Made by a program: the position numbers and the translations under genes
Source of the DNA: Limnoperna fortunei
Lineage: Eukaryota > Mollusca > Bivalvia > Mytilida > Modiolidae
Reading direction: 5' to 3'
Length of the DNA stretch: 64,000 nucleotides
NCBI GenBank assembly: GCA_944474755.1
Contig: OX104111.1
Location: forward strand, 114,086,545-114,150,544
The notes under the pieces: generated by a model
What the model was told of the DNA's origin: nothing
What the model saw: only the letters and a program-made list of their open reading frames with translations
The model's database searches: none
Part shown: positions 1-11,570 of the stretch, in pieces
Position numbering within the stretch: the first letter of the stretch is position 1
Layout of the letters: the number at the start of each line of letters is the position of its first letter

Positions 1-350
1 GTATTTAAATTTTGTATGACCGCTTGATATCGTTCATATATTCTGGCGTTATATATTTCTAAAACACCCGCTTTATATAGTTCTTGTATACCCACTTTAT
101 AAGGTTTTTGTGTGTCCGTTTTTTATCGTTCATGTATACCACAGTGATATCGTTCTTATATGCCCGCTTTTTTACTTATTGTTCCTTTATAACCGCTTTA
201 TACTGATCCAGTGTAAAGCGGGTATATGCTACGCTACTTGTATACCCTATTTATATTGTTCTTTTTTAGCCACTATATATTTTTCGTTTATGTCCAATGT
301 ATGTTGCTTTTCGTGTATTAGCTTTTCTACCGTTGTGTCGTAAAACGGTT
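1..350 (+). repeat. 24-bp minisatellite, end of beta array, copy A
   Basis: Degenerate tandem units of 24 bp. The consensus read across the window has positions 1-12 CGCTTTATATCG and positions 13-24 TTCGTGTATACC. This block matches 44271-44625 almost base for base, including irregular units, so both are copies of one older array. It runs directly into the X block near 350. Open frames here are products of the repeat, not genes. Confidence 0.9.
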
Positions 351-2164
351 GTACACCATATCATTTCAATATTTGACAGTATTAAGTAACCACAGATGTG
401 AAAGTAACATGGAAGAGTCTAAATGTCCCTAACCCTCTGTTTATAATCTGTCCAGAATATTGTAATAATACTGCAACTTCTAGATATGTTGATTTTATCT
501 GAAAAAGTATTTTATTCTAAAGGCGGCTTGAAACTGATAGCTATAATTATAATGGTCTTAAACTGCTTCATATGCCTTATGCTATCTTTAGAATACCTCT
601 GTTGTTCTGGTTTTGTCTTATATATCTAGTTTGTACCACTTGAGCAAAAGATGGATGAGAACCTAAGTAAACAATTTGGACAAGAAATTATTTGAGTGTA
701 GATCAATACTGTTAGATTTGTTCTATAATACTTATCTCAGGGCATTTACTGAAATATTATAAAGAACTGAACAACATGCTTGCCACTGGACAAATTAAAT
801 CAATCAATACATAAACGTTTTTAAATAGAAATAGAAAGTAGAAGAATTTTTTATGAGGAAAAGGCAAACAAAAAGATATATTTATAAGCAAGTCGTTAAG
901 AAGTCTTGTTGACAGTTTTAGTGTTTTTATGTTAATTTTGTGCAGTGATGCACTTATTCATTTGCTAACATACGTTTCTCCTTCGATTTTTTTTTAGAAA
1001 GGCATTAATATCGTTTCATATTGTTCCAATCTAAATAGAATTATTGAATAGTTTCTGACTTCCATAAAAAGTCATGGGAGGATAGTAAACTATAAAAGAA
1101 CAATTTTTTAGATGTGAAAAAACACCGCTTTAAGGTTAATATGAATGTGTAAATTTGAAAATTGTTTACAATAAACAGTAAGTATTTCTTACGGTACTTG
1201 ATACGCTAGAGCATTACAAAAGTATTAACTGCATAGAATATGGATAAATCTACATATGTTTATTCTGAGAGAATTTATTTTCTTTGCCAAAAGCAACTCT
1301 CTACTTAATAAGTATTACATATTTGAGTGCGTACGTATGATTAAATTTTTGTCGCGAATATACTGCTGTCAACAGTGGAGATTATCGAGTCGGAATTCGC
1401 CAAGGTGTGATCGGCTCTGTTTAATATATAATAAGAATTGACATTTTTCATTCCATTCTCAGCAGATTTATTCCTACGCCATTAATCTTTAGAATTCATA
1501 GTATCTCTGTACTGAAAACATCATTTAAATTCATTGAAAGAACATAAACTAAAAACAAACATATTGATAATTTAACAGGAGGCAAGTAGTTGTTCTCTTA
1601 CTATCATGTATTTTGGAAATGTAAAGTTTATTCAATGTAAAACCAATGTTTCTGTATTACTGACTAAAACCATATTAGCCTTTACAATCACCAGACAAAG
1701 CATACTATGGTACAAGGCCCATTTACAGTAGGTATGTGATCATTTAAATAATTTACATAGAATCACACGAGCATTGTAATTCTCGTTAAATTTGTTGTTT
1801 TAGAAATACAAAATATTTTCTTTGTTTGATGTCAGTAATTTATTTAGCAATGTTTTTCCAGTTTTACCAATTCAGAAGAAGGAATAACTAAATTCCTGCA
1901 GAGAACAAGTTTCATTACTACGTTATAATAACAATAGTGAGGTTGGTAGGTATCATTTTTGCTTAAATATGTCATGAATACATACTATCATCAGTGTACT
2001 TGTAATATTGATCTGTATAATTGCATTCGTAAAGACAAAGGTGAGAAAATGAACGACAATATTTGTATATTAATTTGGCAAAAAAGGAGGCGAATGATTT
2101 TCCACGATGTATGTTAAAGTATTACACTGTTAAGATAATTTATACGACTTGCATGAAGCTTTAG

Positions 2165-2350
2165 AAAATAGCAAAGAAAACCGACCGAACAACAAGAGCC
2201 AAAAGTCAAGGGACAGTTACAAATCCGGATATAAACAAAACGCAACACAAAAACAAAAAACGCAAAAAGAGAGTAACCCGAAACCCAATAAAAACCATTG
2301 GTGCACTCAGGTGCTCCGGACGAGTAAGCAGTGCCTGCCTCTAATAAGAA
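2165..2350 (-). mobile_element. Dispersed repeat W inserted in X copy A
   Basis: About 183 bp present here and absent from the matching site in copy B (46436), where the flanks are continuous. The ends show a possible short duplication, AGAAA. The reverse complement resembles 2945-3170, 33520-33720 and 47050-47265. It is a short dispersed repeat with no coding capacity seen. The family looks like one I associate with mytilid bivalves, from memory and unverified. Confidence 0.65.
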
Positions 2351-2944
2351 ATGTGCAAATTGTGTAGCAATCTATCACTGCTACAATTTATAAAGACTTT
2401 TGTAATTTATTAAACAGTAAAATGTACAGGGTGTGTTATTGAGAAAAGATTCAAAGTTTGCACAATGGTTTACAGATTCTAATATTACATAACAGACATA
2501 CATAAAGTACAGCCAAGAGAAGTAAACAGCATCAAGGGCATTAGTCTAGACTAAATATGCACAAACAATTGTCAATTTGATGCGTAGAACTGATTGCACT
2601 ACTGTTGTCTAATCGCACCAATTAAAATTTGTCCTTGCTTGTTTAGTTTACTTGCAAAATAGTCAATGGAATCTAGTTAGCGTATTGTGTTTACATTTCA
2701 CAACGTATACGTTATTCTATATCCTGCGATCGATATTCCGATTTTCTAGACCAATCACTGCTGTTGACTGCTAAAGTATGCAACAAATGTTTGTTGCACC
2801 TAGGATGATGTTATCTCTCCAGATCTCCAGAAGGTCTATGGTCGGAACCACGACTTAATTGATCAGTGTCTTAAATAAATCTGACATTTTCGCTGAATCA
2901 TAGGTAGTGTTTCCTATTCCCGGATTTGACTTTTTCCTAGACAA

Positions 2945-3170
2945 GACAATGAGTAACTGGACGGGTCTCTTATTAGCGGCAGGCACTGCTTACTCGTCCG
3001 GAGCACCTGAGTGTATCCATGGTTTTTATTGGGTTCGGGTTACTCTGTGTTTTGGTTTTTTTGGTTTTTATGTTGTGTTTTTCTGTATCCTGATTTGTAG
3101 CTGTTCCTTGGCTTCTGGCTAATGTTGTTCGGTCAGTTTTATTTGCTATATTTTATAAAAATGTATAATC
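2945..3170 (+). mobile_element. Dispersed repeat W, copy shared with X copy B
   Basis: A GC-richer segment containing the motif CCGGAGCACCTGAGTG, followed by T- and G-rich sequence. The same insertion is at 47050-47265 in copy B, so it predates the A/B duplication. The 71-residue open frame across it (2907-3122) is incidental, because copies elsewhere do not keep it. Confidence 0.65.
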
Positions 3171-4029
3171 ATTAACTATAATCTTGCGTTGCAATTACTA
3201 CTCTAATATGTGTTTCACAAGAAACCAAAAGAAGCCCAAATATTCGGAACCGAAACCTCCACTCCTTGTTAAATAAATGTTGAGTCAAGCACTCCGTGAT
3301 AAGAGATAGATACGAACTGAGAACACTAAAGTTGACAACAACAGTTTTATTTATTTAGGTTTATATAAAAAAAATTCTTCGCCTCCTAGTTTTCATATTC
3401 TTCAGCTATATCACGGCCCCCAGTCTTGATTGTAGGAGTACCTGAAGAAAACAACGTCATTAATAATACTTAATATCATGTATGATGCAATCGAGTAGTT
3501 AATAAAATGATTGCTTTTTTAGATTAAAGCAAACAGAAGATATGAATATTGTGAATCGATTCGATAGCACCAACTAGCGATTGTGATACGATTAAACGTA
3601 TAAGGATAGTATTTTTCTTAAGTGATTTTTTGGTGGCTTTGATTTGTATATACATTCGATGGATGTGGAAAAAATGTTTGTAGAGGATTACATGATTTTT
3701 TTTACTCAAATTCACTGAGGTTTCCTTGATGGAGGTAGAAGGTATGTATGTTTATAAGTTGTATTTGCATGAATTATTTGAAATCTAATTATTAAAGTGA
3801 AATCTAACAAATCTACATTGATGGGAATGTTTATCATGTCTATTTGTCATGTCGGCATGCGATTTCTATCATATCATTATTGTTGAGGTAAATAAATTTA
3901 GCATGCGCCTTCTGTCATTACAATGCATGTAATATCATTGATGGTAGACACATTCCATATAACTGTTCATCTTCGATGTAGGCTAGTTTTGAACTGATTG
4001 TATAGGTTGTGGAATAAAAAACACGCCTA

Positions 4030-4115
4030 AATAGCAAAAAAAAAAAAAACCGACTGAATAACAAGAGCCAAATGTCAATGGACAATTACAAATCCGGATA
4101 TATTATATAACGCGG
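4030..4115 (-). repeat. Relic of repeat W
   Basis: A short remnant starting with an A-run and then a CCGACTGAATAACAAGAGCC-type motif. Equivalent remnants sit at 6285-6345, 11820-11880, 20140-20200, 43205-43265 and 48170-48245. It marks the same ancestral position in most X copies. Confidence 0.5.
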
Positions 4116-5154
4116 ATATATTATATAACTGTTGAAAAACTAAACAACTGGAAAACAAAATAGAATCTCGCATGCTCGTACACATTACTTCTATGACGAA
4201 TCATCTCAAACGGGACAAGTCGAGAAGCGAAAAAAAAAATAAATACCAGGAAAGGGTGTTAAGAAAATTTCGTTTTATAAATTCTGAAATGTTCTTTCTG
4301 TAGGCTTAGCAAATAATCAATCACAAAAATCAAACAATCTATGATTAAAAAATACCTTTTGTAAAACATAGCGGATAATTTTACAATTTTAACCCTATAA
4401 ACTCATCTTAAGAATAAAGTACTGTGAGCCTGCATTTGTAGGAGCACTAAATGTTCGCTGAAGTCGTATTTGGACCAACAAGTCCAAATAAATTTGTTTT
4501 TGAATTTCGACGTGAATGCCACAACGGTATTAGCAACAACACACGACAGAAATGTACCTGAACAATTTGAGAAATTTAGCAAATTGTACAACAATAACAA
4601 ATAATGAACGATATTCGACACCAACGCATAGAGATACCTCATTTAAAATTGTGTTATACTACTGTTGAACGATTTTCCAAGATGTTTTATTTTATTTTCA
4701 ATAACAATGCTCTCATTACGGTGCATATGTAAAGTTGGGAAGTCAATTCATATTGGCGTAATGCATCCATAAAAGGTATAACTTTACCATTTTTGCGTTC
4801 GTTTTTCGTTTTTCGTTGGTTTGTATATCGTTTTACGTTTGTCTGAATGTTCATTTGCTAGACCGTTTGTTCATCCGCCCACGTTCACAAAACAAGTAAC
4901 TTACTTCAAATAGTACACTAAAGGAAATTTATATTTTAGCATTTCATATTTGACAAACCTCCATTTACGTCTTCGTAACAGATTTTACTCGTGGTTATAC
5001 ATAAACATTTGTTCTTTTTATGTTAGCTTTTATACCAACAAATTTCAATCAACTAACCAACTCACATACTGCCGTAAAGAAAGCGGGAGGTTTGGCATGC
5101 CATACAATTTTTACCACCATTTCTTTTGAAATGCCTTTACCTATTCAATGCCAT

Positions 5155-5368
5155 TGTTGTTGTTACTATGTTTTTGTTTATTGATTCTGGAGTTTGCCGG
5201 TTCTCCGACTTTGATTTGTGGATTGTTTCTTTTAACAGTTTCCTTGGTGTTCTGTTTATTGGTATTACCTTCATTTAATAACCATGCAGTTTTTATTCCT
5301 CTTCACCAGTTTAAAAAACAATATGTATCACAACACAATTTGGCATCGTAAAACAAAATACATGGCAT
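5155..5368. repeat. Segment of about 215 bp specific to X copy A
   Basis: Copy B (49270) and the reversed fragment at 63006-63290 run straight across this position, so this is probably an insertion into copy A. It contains a 67-residue open frame (5148-5351, plus) that starts with a run of leucines and is strongly hydrophobic. No family is recognised, and I do not call it a gene. Confidence 0.4.
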
Positions 5369-6870
5369 GATTTACGAATACAAGTAGATCGTTAATTCTA
5401 ACAAACGTGATAATGAAATATAACTTAGCGTTTGAGCAACCTGACATCAGTGTGAAATTATTGTGAAATAAATCCTTACTCCTAAAAGTACATATTATAT
5501 GTTATTTATAGGATAATCAATTGCACATAGTGACAATATTTGCAATATTCACGCACGATGCGTAATTAATAAATTTGTTGATTTCATGTACATTGACTAT
5601 TAATTTACATATCACTGAAAATTTCGAGGTACTTTTTGAATATTCTTGAGCATTAGTTTTACTAGCGACGTCGTTAAGGAATTCTTTGTGACATCACTTC
5701 TCTGTGATTAACCAGAATTTATTTCAATCAGTATTCTCCATATTTCTTCACCTTTCAACGTAGCTCAAGTGCTATAGGTGCTTGTATATTAACTATAGTT
5801 ATGAGCATCAAAGTTAACAAAAATATAAATATATATTTGCATGTTGTTTCTCATTAACATATTTTTTGGGGTTTTTTGGTAAAAGAGTTGTAAAATAGAT
5901 AGACCATAGATAGGTACCATATCTCTTTTTCACACGAGATGCATGAAGCAATTTGGCCTGTCCGTTAAATGTCTTATCAATGAAGTTTACATGACTACTT
6001 TAGGTTTGCATTTATACTTTTATCAGATGACTTAAACCGCTTTGAATCGTTATTCGAATGTGTATACCAATTCAATGTTATAGGTGTTTATCAGGCCTTC
6101 ACGTCATGTCAACATGTGTTTTCTATCATGTCATTACGGTTGAATTAGAGAAATTTAGCATGCAACTTCTGTCAATAGATTGCAAGTAATATCATTGTTG
6201 GCAGACGCATGCTATGCGATGTAGGCTATTATATAGACTGTTGAATAAAAATAAAAAAAGCCGCCTAAATAAGAACAGTAGCAAAGAAATCGACCGAACA
6301 ATAAGAGCCGAAATTCAATGTACAATTACATATCCGGATATATTATATAAACTGTTAGATAACTAAATAGCTTGAAAACAAAATAGAATCTCAAATGCTC
6401 TTACCGTAGATAGGTACCATCTTTCTTTTCACACGAGATACCTGGAGCAATTTTTACCTGTCATTATTCGTTTAAACCCGCTATAATTCGCTTTTGTTTT
6501 CCCGAATGATTATGTTCGTCTACACCCGCTTTATATAGTTCGTACCACACAGCTAAAATAGTTTCCGATACATACACTTTATATATATTTATTTCAGTAT
6601 AAAGCGGGTATATTCTACAAGTATATCCGCGATATATTGTTCTGATATACCGTTTTAAATTTTTCGTTTTTTGTGTACCAGCTTTATATCGTTCGTGTCT
6701 ACACGTTCTAAACCGTTTGCATCTACACTTTTTATTTCCTTCGTGGATATTGGCGTGACATCCTAAGTGTATACCCCTTTTATATTTCTTTCGTAGATTG
6801 CCGATTTCTGGTAAATATGACCCAGTACAGATGAGCTCACGCGCACACATCTGTACTTGCTGCGTCATCC

Positions 6871-6958
6871 AATCAAAACGCCAGAAACAAGAACGTTGTT
6901 ATGGAAGTATAACAACGTTCTTTTATGACGTTCTTGTTTCTGGCGTTCTGACTTGATT
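6871..6958. repeat. Nested hairpin in module F
   Basis: Outer arms 6871-6896 and 6929-6958 are inverted copies (AACGCCAGAAACAAGAACGT type). Within them, 6889-6900 and 6911-6922 form a second hairpin (AAGAACGTTGTT / AACAACGTTCTT) around a 10-base loop. Two alternative foldings therefore overlap. The same structure is at about 12413-12495 and 53750-53830. Confidence 0.8.
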
Positions 6959-7030
6959 TCAGAGACAATGGAGTATAAAACAACGAAGAGTCTATAGAAT
7001 ATAGCAATGTGAAAGTTGTTGGTTTACGGA

Positions 7031-7208
7031 AGAATAGATACTTTCATGCGTTTTTGGGAAAGCCCTGTGAACTTTCACTCGTGATAGAAATTGTTATGTC
7101 TTTTGGCTCGTTCTGCTTCGCTTCACTCGCGAAAACACATAAAATTTCTATCACTCGTGAAAGATCAAACAGTCTTTCCCAAAAACGTATGAAAGAACCT
7201 ATTATTCT
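7031..7208. repeat. Long foldback (arms about 75-80 bp)
   Basis: 7031-7105 and 7128-7208 are inverted copies with few mismatches, separated by roughly 22 bases. The outer end reads AGAATA...CTTTCATGCG, mirrored by CGTATGAAAG...TATTCT. The size and structure resemble a MITE or foldback transposon. No transposase lies nearby. A second full copy is at 12572-12750, and a copy with a cut right arm at 53901-54017. Confidence 0.8.
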
Positions 7209-7585
7209 TGTTATTGAGCTGTATATCGTTCGTGTATACCCGTTTAACATCGTTCGTTACAGTTTGTTGTACTCCCACTTTATATAGTTGGTGCCTCCAA
7301 GCTTTATCTCGCTCATTTACCTCCTTTTTATATCGTTTATTTATACAGTTTTATATCTGTCTTGTGTACCTGCTCTAGATCGTTCTAATATTTCTGTTGT
7401 ATATCGTTTATATCGTTTGCGTTAAGGGCTTAATATCTTTCCGGTTTGCCTACTTTATAGAGTTCGTGTTAAACCACTCTGTGTTTCATTGTATAACCAC
7501 TTAATATCGTTTGTACATACCAGTTTCTTTTGTAAACTGGAGCATAGCCGCATTTTTTAATGTTTGTGTGTATACGATTTTGATT
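7209..7585 (+). repeat. 24-bp minisatellite, beta array, copy A (first part)
   Basis: Degenerate 24-bp units that match 51045-51418 unit by unit. The array is interrupted by a SINE and resumes after it. Confidence 0.85.
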
Positions 7586-7858
7586 GCTAGTTTTGTTTGT
7601 TTTGTTTGGATGTTGTTTAACGCCACTGTCAGGAATTTGTTTCAGCTGTATCATGACGTCCAGTTTTTATTGGAGGAAAGCCGAAGTACCCAGAGTAAAT
7701 TCCCGACCTTGGTAGGAAAACTGACAATTCTTGTCTATTAAGATTTGCAGTCAAACGCACCCTGCCCGCAGTGAGGTTCGAATCCGCAATTTCAGTGTTG
7801 ACAGACCAAGTGATCAATAGCAGACGAACTACCTTAATCACTCGGCCACCGAGGCCCC
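7586..7858 (-). mobile_element. tRNA-derived SINE, nearly full length
   Basis: Read on the minus strand it starts with GGCCTCGGTGGCCGAGTGAT, a tRNA-like box A. A box B-like GATTCGAACC follows near 7770. A conserved body contains CTGGACG-CATGATA-AGCTG and AGTGGCGTTAAAC, and it ends in (CAAA)n. This layout is typical of molluscan tRNA-related SINEs, which are copied by a partner LINE and transcribed by RNA polymerase III. The same insertion occurs at 51419-51680, so it predates the A/B duplication. Confidence 0.85.
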
Positions 7859-9570
7859 TTTATTGTTGGTCTATGCCCGATTTCTAACTGTCTTGTCTAA
7901 ACGCTTAATGTCGTACGTGAATAATCACGTTATATAGTTGTTTGATTCCGGCTTGTTATCCTTTTTGTGCTGCTATATATCGTTCTCGTATGCAAGCTTT
8001 ATGTCCTTCTTATTAACCAGCTTTATTTTATTCCAGTTTGCCCAAGTTATACTATTCTTGTAAACCAGCTGGAAATCGTTCGTGCTTTTCCAATTGGTAT
8101 TGTTCTTTTATATCCACTTTATATGGCTTGTGTATACCCGCTTAATATATGTTTAACAATCCTCTTAAATAGTTTGAGTACACTCACTTGATAAATTTCG
8201 GTCCTAACGCTTTGTATCGTTTGTGTGCATACTCTTTATACCGTTTTATACCCGTTTTATACTCTCGTATCGTTCGCATATAAATGCTGTATATGGATTT
8301 TGTATACCATCTTTATATCGTTCACGTATACTCGATGCATATCGTTTTTGTATACCCGATTATATCGAACTTGTATACCCAATGTATATTGTTTTACGTA
8401 TACCCGCTTCATATCGTTCGTATTTTTGTCTATGCCGGCTTTATATCGTTCGTGTATACCTCCTTTTAGTGTTTGTGTTTACCCGTTATATGTATTTATG
8501 GTTTAACTGCTTTATATCGTTCATATATACCAGCGTTATATCATTCTAAAAAACTCGCTTAGAATCGTTCTTGAATACCCGCTTTACAAGCTACTTTTAT
8601 GCGCGCTTTTTATCGTTATTGTATACTCGCTATTGTATACTCGCATGATATCGTTCTATATGCGCTTTCTAATTTCCGTTCATTCCCGTTTTCCTAAGTT
8701 CGTGTTTACAAGCGTGATATAGTAAATGCATGGCCGCTTTATATACATCTTTATACCCGCTTGATATCATTTCATTATACACAATTCACATCATTTTGTA
8801 TGAAGCTTAATATCCTATTTGTATTCCCGCTTTATACTTTTCTTTCATGGAGAATTTATATTGCTCTTGTATTCCGCTTTTATATTGTATTTCTATGTCC
8901 AATTTATATTGTTCTTGAATGCCAGCATTATTTCGCACGTCTACACGTTTTATATAGTTAGTGTCTACACTCGTTATATCGTTAGAGTACATTCACTTTA
9001 TATGATTCGTTTAAACCCGCTTGATATCGTTGTTATGTACCCGCATTTGTTTCGTCTGTATACATTTGCTTTATATCGAGTGTGTATATCCGTACTGCAT
9101 CGTTCACGTACACCCACTGAACATCGTTTGTTTATACTCGCTTGATATCGTTGTTGTATAACAATATATATCGCTCGTGTTTACCTCTTTTTGTCTTTTG
9201 TGCATATCCGATTTATATAGTTTGTACTTTTCCTTTTGTTATCGTTCCTTTTTACCTTCTATGCAGATTTCTGTTGTTTTTGTATACCAGCTTTATGTCT
9301 TTCATGTATTCCTGCTTCATATTGTTCCATCAGGCCTGTTTTATATCTTTAGTGCCTAAACGTGTTTAGTGTCTATACGTTTTATCGTTGGTTTCTACTT
9401 GGTATCCGCTACATTTCGTTCGTTTATACCTACTTTATGTTGTAATTATATTCCCGCTTTTATATCGTTCTTCTTTATCCGGTTATATAAATTTCCGCCT
9501 TATATTGTTCGCTTATACAAGCTTTATATCGTTCGCGTATACACTTGCTTATCGTTCGTGTGTACCCTCT
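7859..9570 (+). repeat. 24-bp minisatellite, beta array, copy A (second part)
   Basis: About 1.7 kb of diverged 24-bp units. The unit order matches copy B twice, at 51690-53490 and, for its last 1.2 kb, at 54018-55195. All forward frames are naturally open, which gives a cluster of overlapping 60-108-residue open frames with no protein meaning. Confidence 0.9.
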
Positions 9571-9975
9571 TGATAAGGACACTGTACAACAATTATTCTA
9601 TGATACAAATACCTATAGTTCGTTTGCCTCTTTGTACAATTTTACTAAATAATTAGGGTCGAAATTTGGAAGTCAGGACTTTTACACTGTCTGTCTTTAC
9701 CTCCCCAAAACCTTGCTGTGGGCAACTCTTGAATTATATGTGCACAATTATTATAAGGATGACAGTACTACGTAAGCATCTTTAGAAACATACCTTAGTT
9801 TTCATATCTCGATTCAGATTCGTATTATTATTTAGAACATATAAATCAAGATTTGCAATCGTGACTTGACTTTCGACTATGGTTGTTTGGTTGGTTGCCA
9901 TTCTTAAATTCACCAGCCTTATTTCATGTGTGTAATTGAACAAGGTGTCAAAACCGTATCATTTTAAATAAAAAA
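9571..9975 (+). repeat. Z block of the composite repeat, copy A
   Basis: A non-tandem tail that follows the beta array, beginning at CTTGATAAGGACACTGTACA. Matching copies are at 55195-55600 (very close), 24050-24466 (more diverged) and 63500-63905 (reversed). No coding potential seen. Confidence 0.85.
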
Positions 9976-10170
9976 GGAGGCCTCGGTGCCCGAGTGTTAA
10001 ATGCAGTTAATAATGTTCTACCGATAATGTGGTCTGTTAACATTAAGGTTGTGTTTGAGGCTAAGTCCTGGTACTCCTACTTCCCTCCTTCCCCAAAAAA
10101 CTGGACGCCATGATATAGCTGACGACTGTTCAAAATGTCTCATATAGCACCGTTCAAACAAATAAGAAAT
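9976..10170 (+). mobile_element. tRNA-derived SINE at the end of Z
   Basis: Head AGGCCTCGGTGCCCGAGTGT keeps a box A-like region, but box B is degraded. The body has ACTGGACGCCATGATATAGC and the tail is CAAACAAATAAG-like. A truncated relative occupies the same site at 55600-55675 and a reversed one is at 63346-63490, so it travels with the composite repeat. Copy C lacks it because another insertion begins there. Confidence 0.8.
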
Positions 10171-11570
10171 AAATATAGTCTTTCTTTATGAATAACGTTT
10201 TAGGTCTTCAAAAAACATGTATATGAACAGAATTACAGTTTTAAAAGTTGATCAAAATGTATTTGTGTTGGCATTTTTTATGATAATGTAAGAAATAATC
10301 TTTAAAAATCTTTAAGCATCTTGGCAGATTCTAAATGCACAAAAACACTAATATATGTATTTAGTTTCTACAGTCAAAACTACATTTTTATTCTGTCAAA
10401 ATCCAATATTGAATAGAGGTTTATTTGGTCGTAGACCAGTCATAATTTGTTGCACTGAAAATAAATACTAGTTTTTACGATGTTCTCGAGGTATGTGATA
10501 TAAATAATAACATTGAACTTAATGAACTTTTGACTCATAAATATATCCTTATATGTGATTTTTTTTAAACAATTCTAAAAGGACGTATTCGTCCGTCTGA
10601 CCTCTATAATAGAAGATCGTGTTACATCGTTAAATCTTTAAGAAACAAAGTAAAACAAGACATTTAAATTTGTACTTAGATATAACCTGTTCGAATGACT
10701 TCAACACGGTCATTTAAGCAAATCACCTGTTTCAATTCATTTTTTTCTAACTACAATAGTTTAGAATTTTTGTTCCATCAATGTTGTCCTAATTTAATGA
10801 CATACTTTTGAAACGCTAGCCCCATTAAAGTTGTATTTATTTGTTTTAACCCATTTTTCATTTCATATTTTTTCTACTGAAAATATGATCTTTCAAGTTA
10901 GTAGTCTTCAATCTTGAACTTGTTCAAATCTCTGTTATTTCAAATACTTGCAATTTTTAAAAACATTTCTAGTTTGACATAAGTTTGTAATACAAAATAA
11001 AATTACATTCAAGCGCATCGTATAAAGCCATGTCTAGTTACTCAACATGTATTATCTGTGTAAACGTTTCAAAAAACAGATCACATTGAGATCTATTTTA
11101 TATGTTGAATACGATTCCAATAAATAAAAAACAATGTATGTTTATAAGCCCAAACGTTTTACTTTTAAGAAAATATTTTATCACAGTGCAAAATCCAAAT
11201 ATGTTGTAAAGCATGGCTACTGTAAAAAACAACAACTCACTACTTTATAAATAAGGTTGTTTCTTTTCGGGTAAAATTTATATCGTTGTGACATCAAAAG
11301 AAACATATCTGTCACATAATTGGCGTAAAATGGGCCAAACTCAAAATGGAGTTAAGATCCACTGGAACAACAGTCAGCAATATACCATAATGCACATAAA
11401 CACCTTTCATTGCATATGTTATCAATTGAAAATGTGAATATTTCAAGTTAGTAGTTTTCGATCTTGAACTTGTCCAAACCTCTATTATTCCAAATACTTG
11501 CAATCTTTTAAAACATTTCTTGTCTAACATTATTTTGTCAAATTAAAATAATGTTTCTTTTTAGGTTACA
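10171..11570. other. AT-rich spacer with one internal direct repeat
   Basis: No gene or recognisable element seen. A direct repeat of about 110 bp links 10880-10990 and 11425-11540; both contain TTTCAAGTTAGTAGT and CTTGAACTTGT-CAAA. The 72-residue minus frame at 11312-11530 overlaps the second copy and has no counterpart in the first. Confidence 0.5.

Larger units (their letters stand above)
351..6090 (+). repeat. X block of the composite repeat, copy A
   Basis: About 5.7 kb of AT-rich, non-coding-looking DNA that aligns along its length with 44621-49975 (closest copy, roughly 90-95% identical by eye). It aligns more loosely with 17300-20960, 39611-43490 and the reverse of 57186-59930. Relative to the copy at 17300 it has an extra stretch of about 1.1 kb (roughly 4660-5820). 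It carries a decayed SINE 3' end near 3405-3450 that is shared by all copies, so that insertion predates the duplications. Short open frames shared with copy B (for example 4403-4642 minus and 1256-1441 plus) differ mostly at amino-acid-changing sites and look unconstrained. Confidence 0.85.
6091..7208 (+). repeat. Hairpin-bearing module F, copy 1
   Basis: Replaces the stretch that in copy B is 24-bp array (50000-51050). It consists of an X-like fragment (6091-6450), a short 24-bp array (6455-6800), a nested hairpin (6871-6958) and a long foldback (7031-7208). It matches 11571-12755 over its length and 53500-54017 over its right half. The repeated association of these parts suggests they moved together. 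Confidence 0.7.

Noticed and set aside
1256..1441. 61-codon frame shared with 45543-45728
   Set aside because: Differences are mostly amino-acid-changing and the frame is not kept in copies C, D or E.
4403..4642. 79-codon minus-strand frame conserved in copies A and B (48520-48759), with a membrane-like segment
   Set aside because: About 11 residues differ between the copies, most or all of the DNA changes alter the protein, and copy C has an in-frame stop. This fits neutral drift, not a gene.
8223..8549. Overlapping 60-137-codon frames throughout the 24-bp arrays
   Set aside because: They follow from a 24-bp unit lacking stops in five frames; there is no start context, splice pattern or conservation of one frame over another.
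9976..10060. Functional tRNA gene
   Set aside because: The tRNA-like head lacks a full cloverleaf and continues into a SINE body and (CAAA)n tail.
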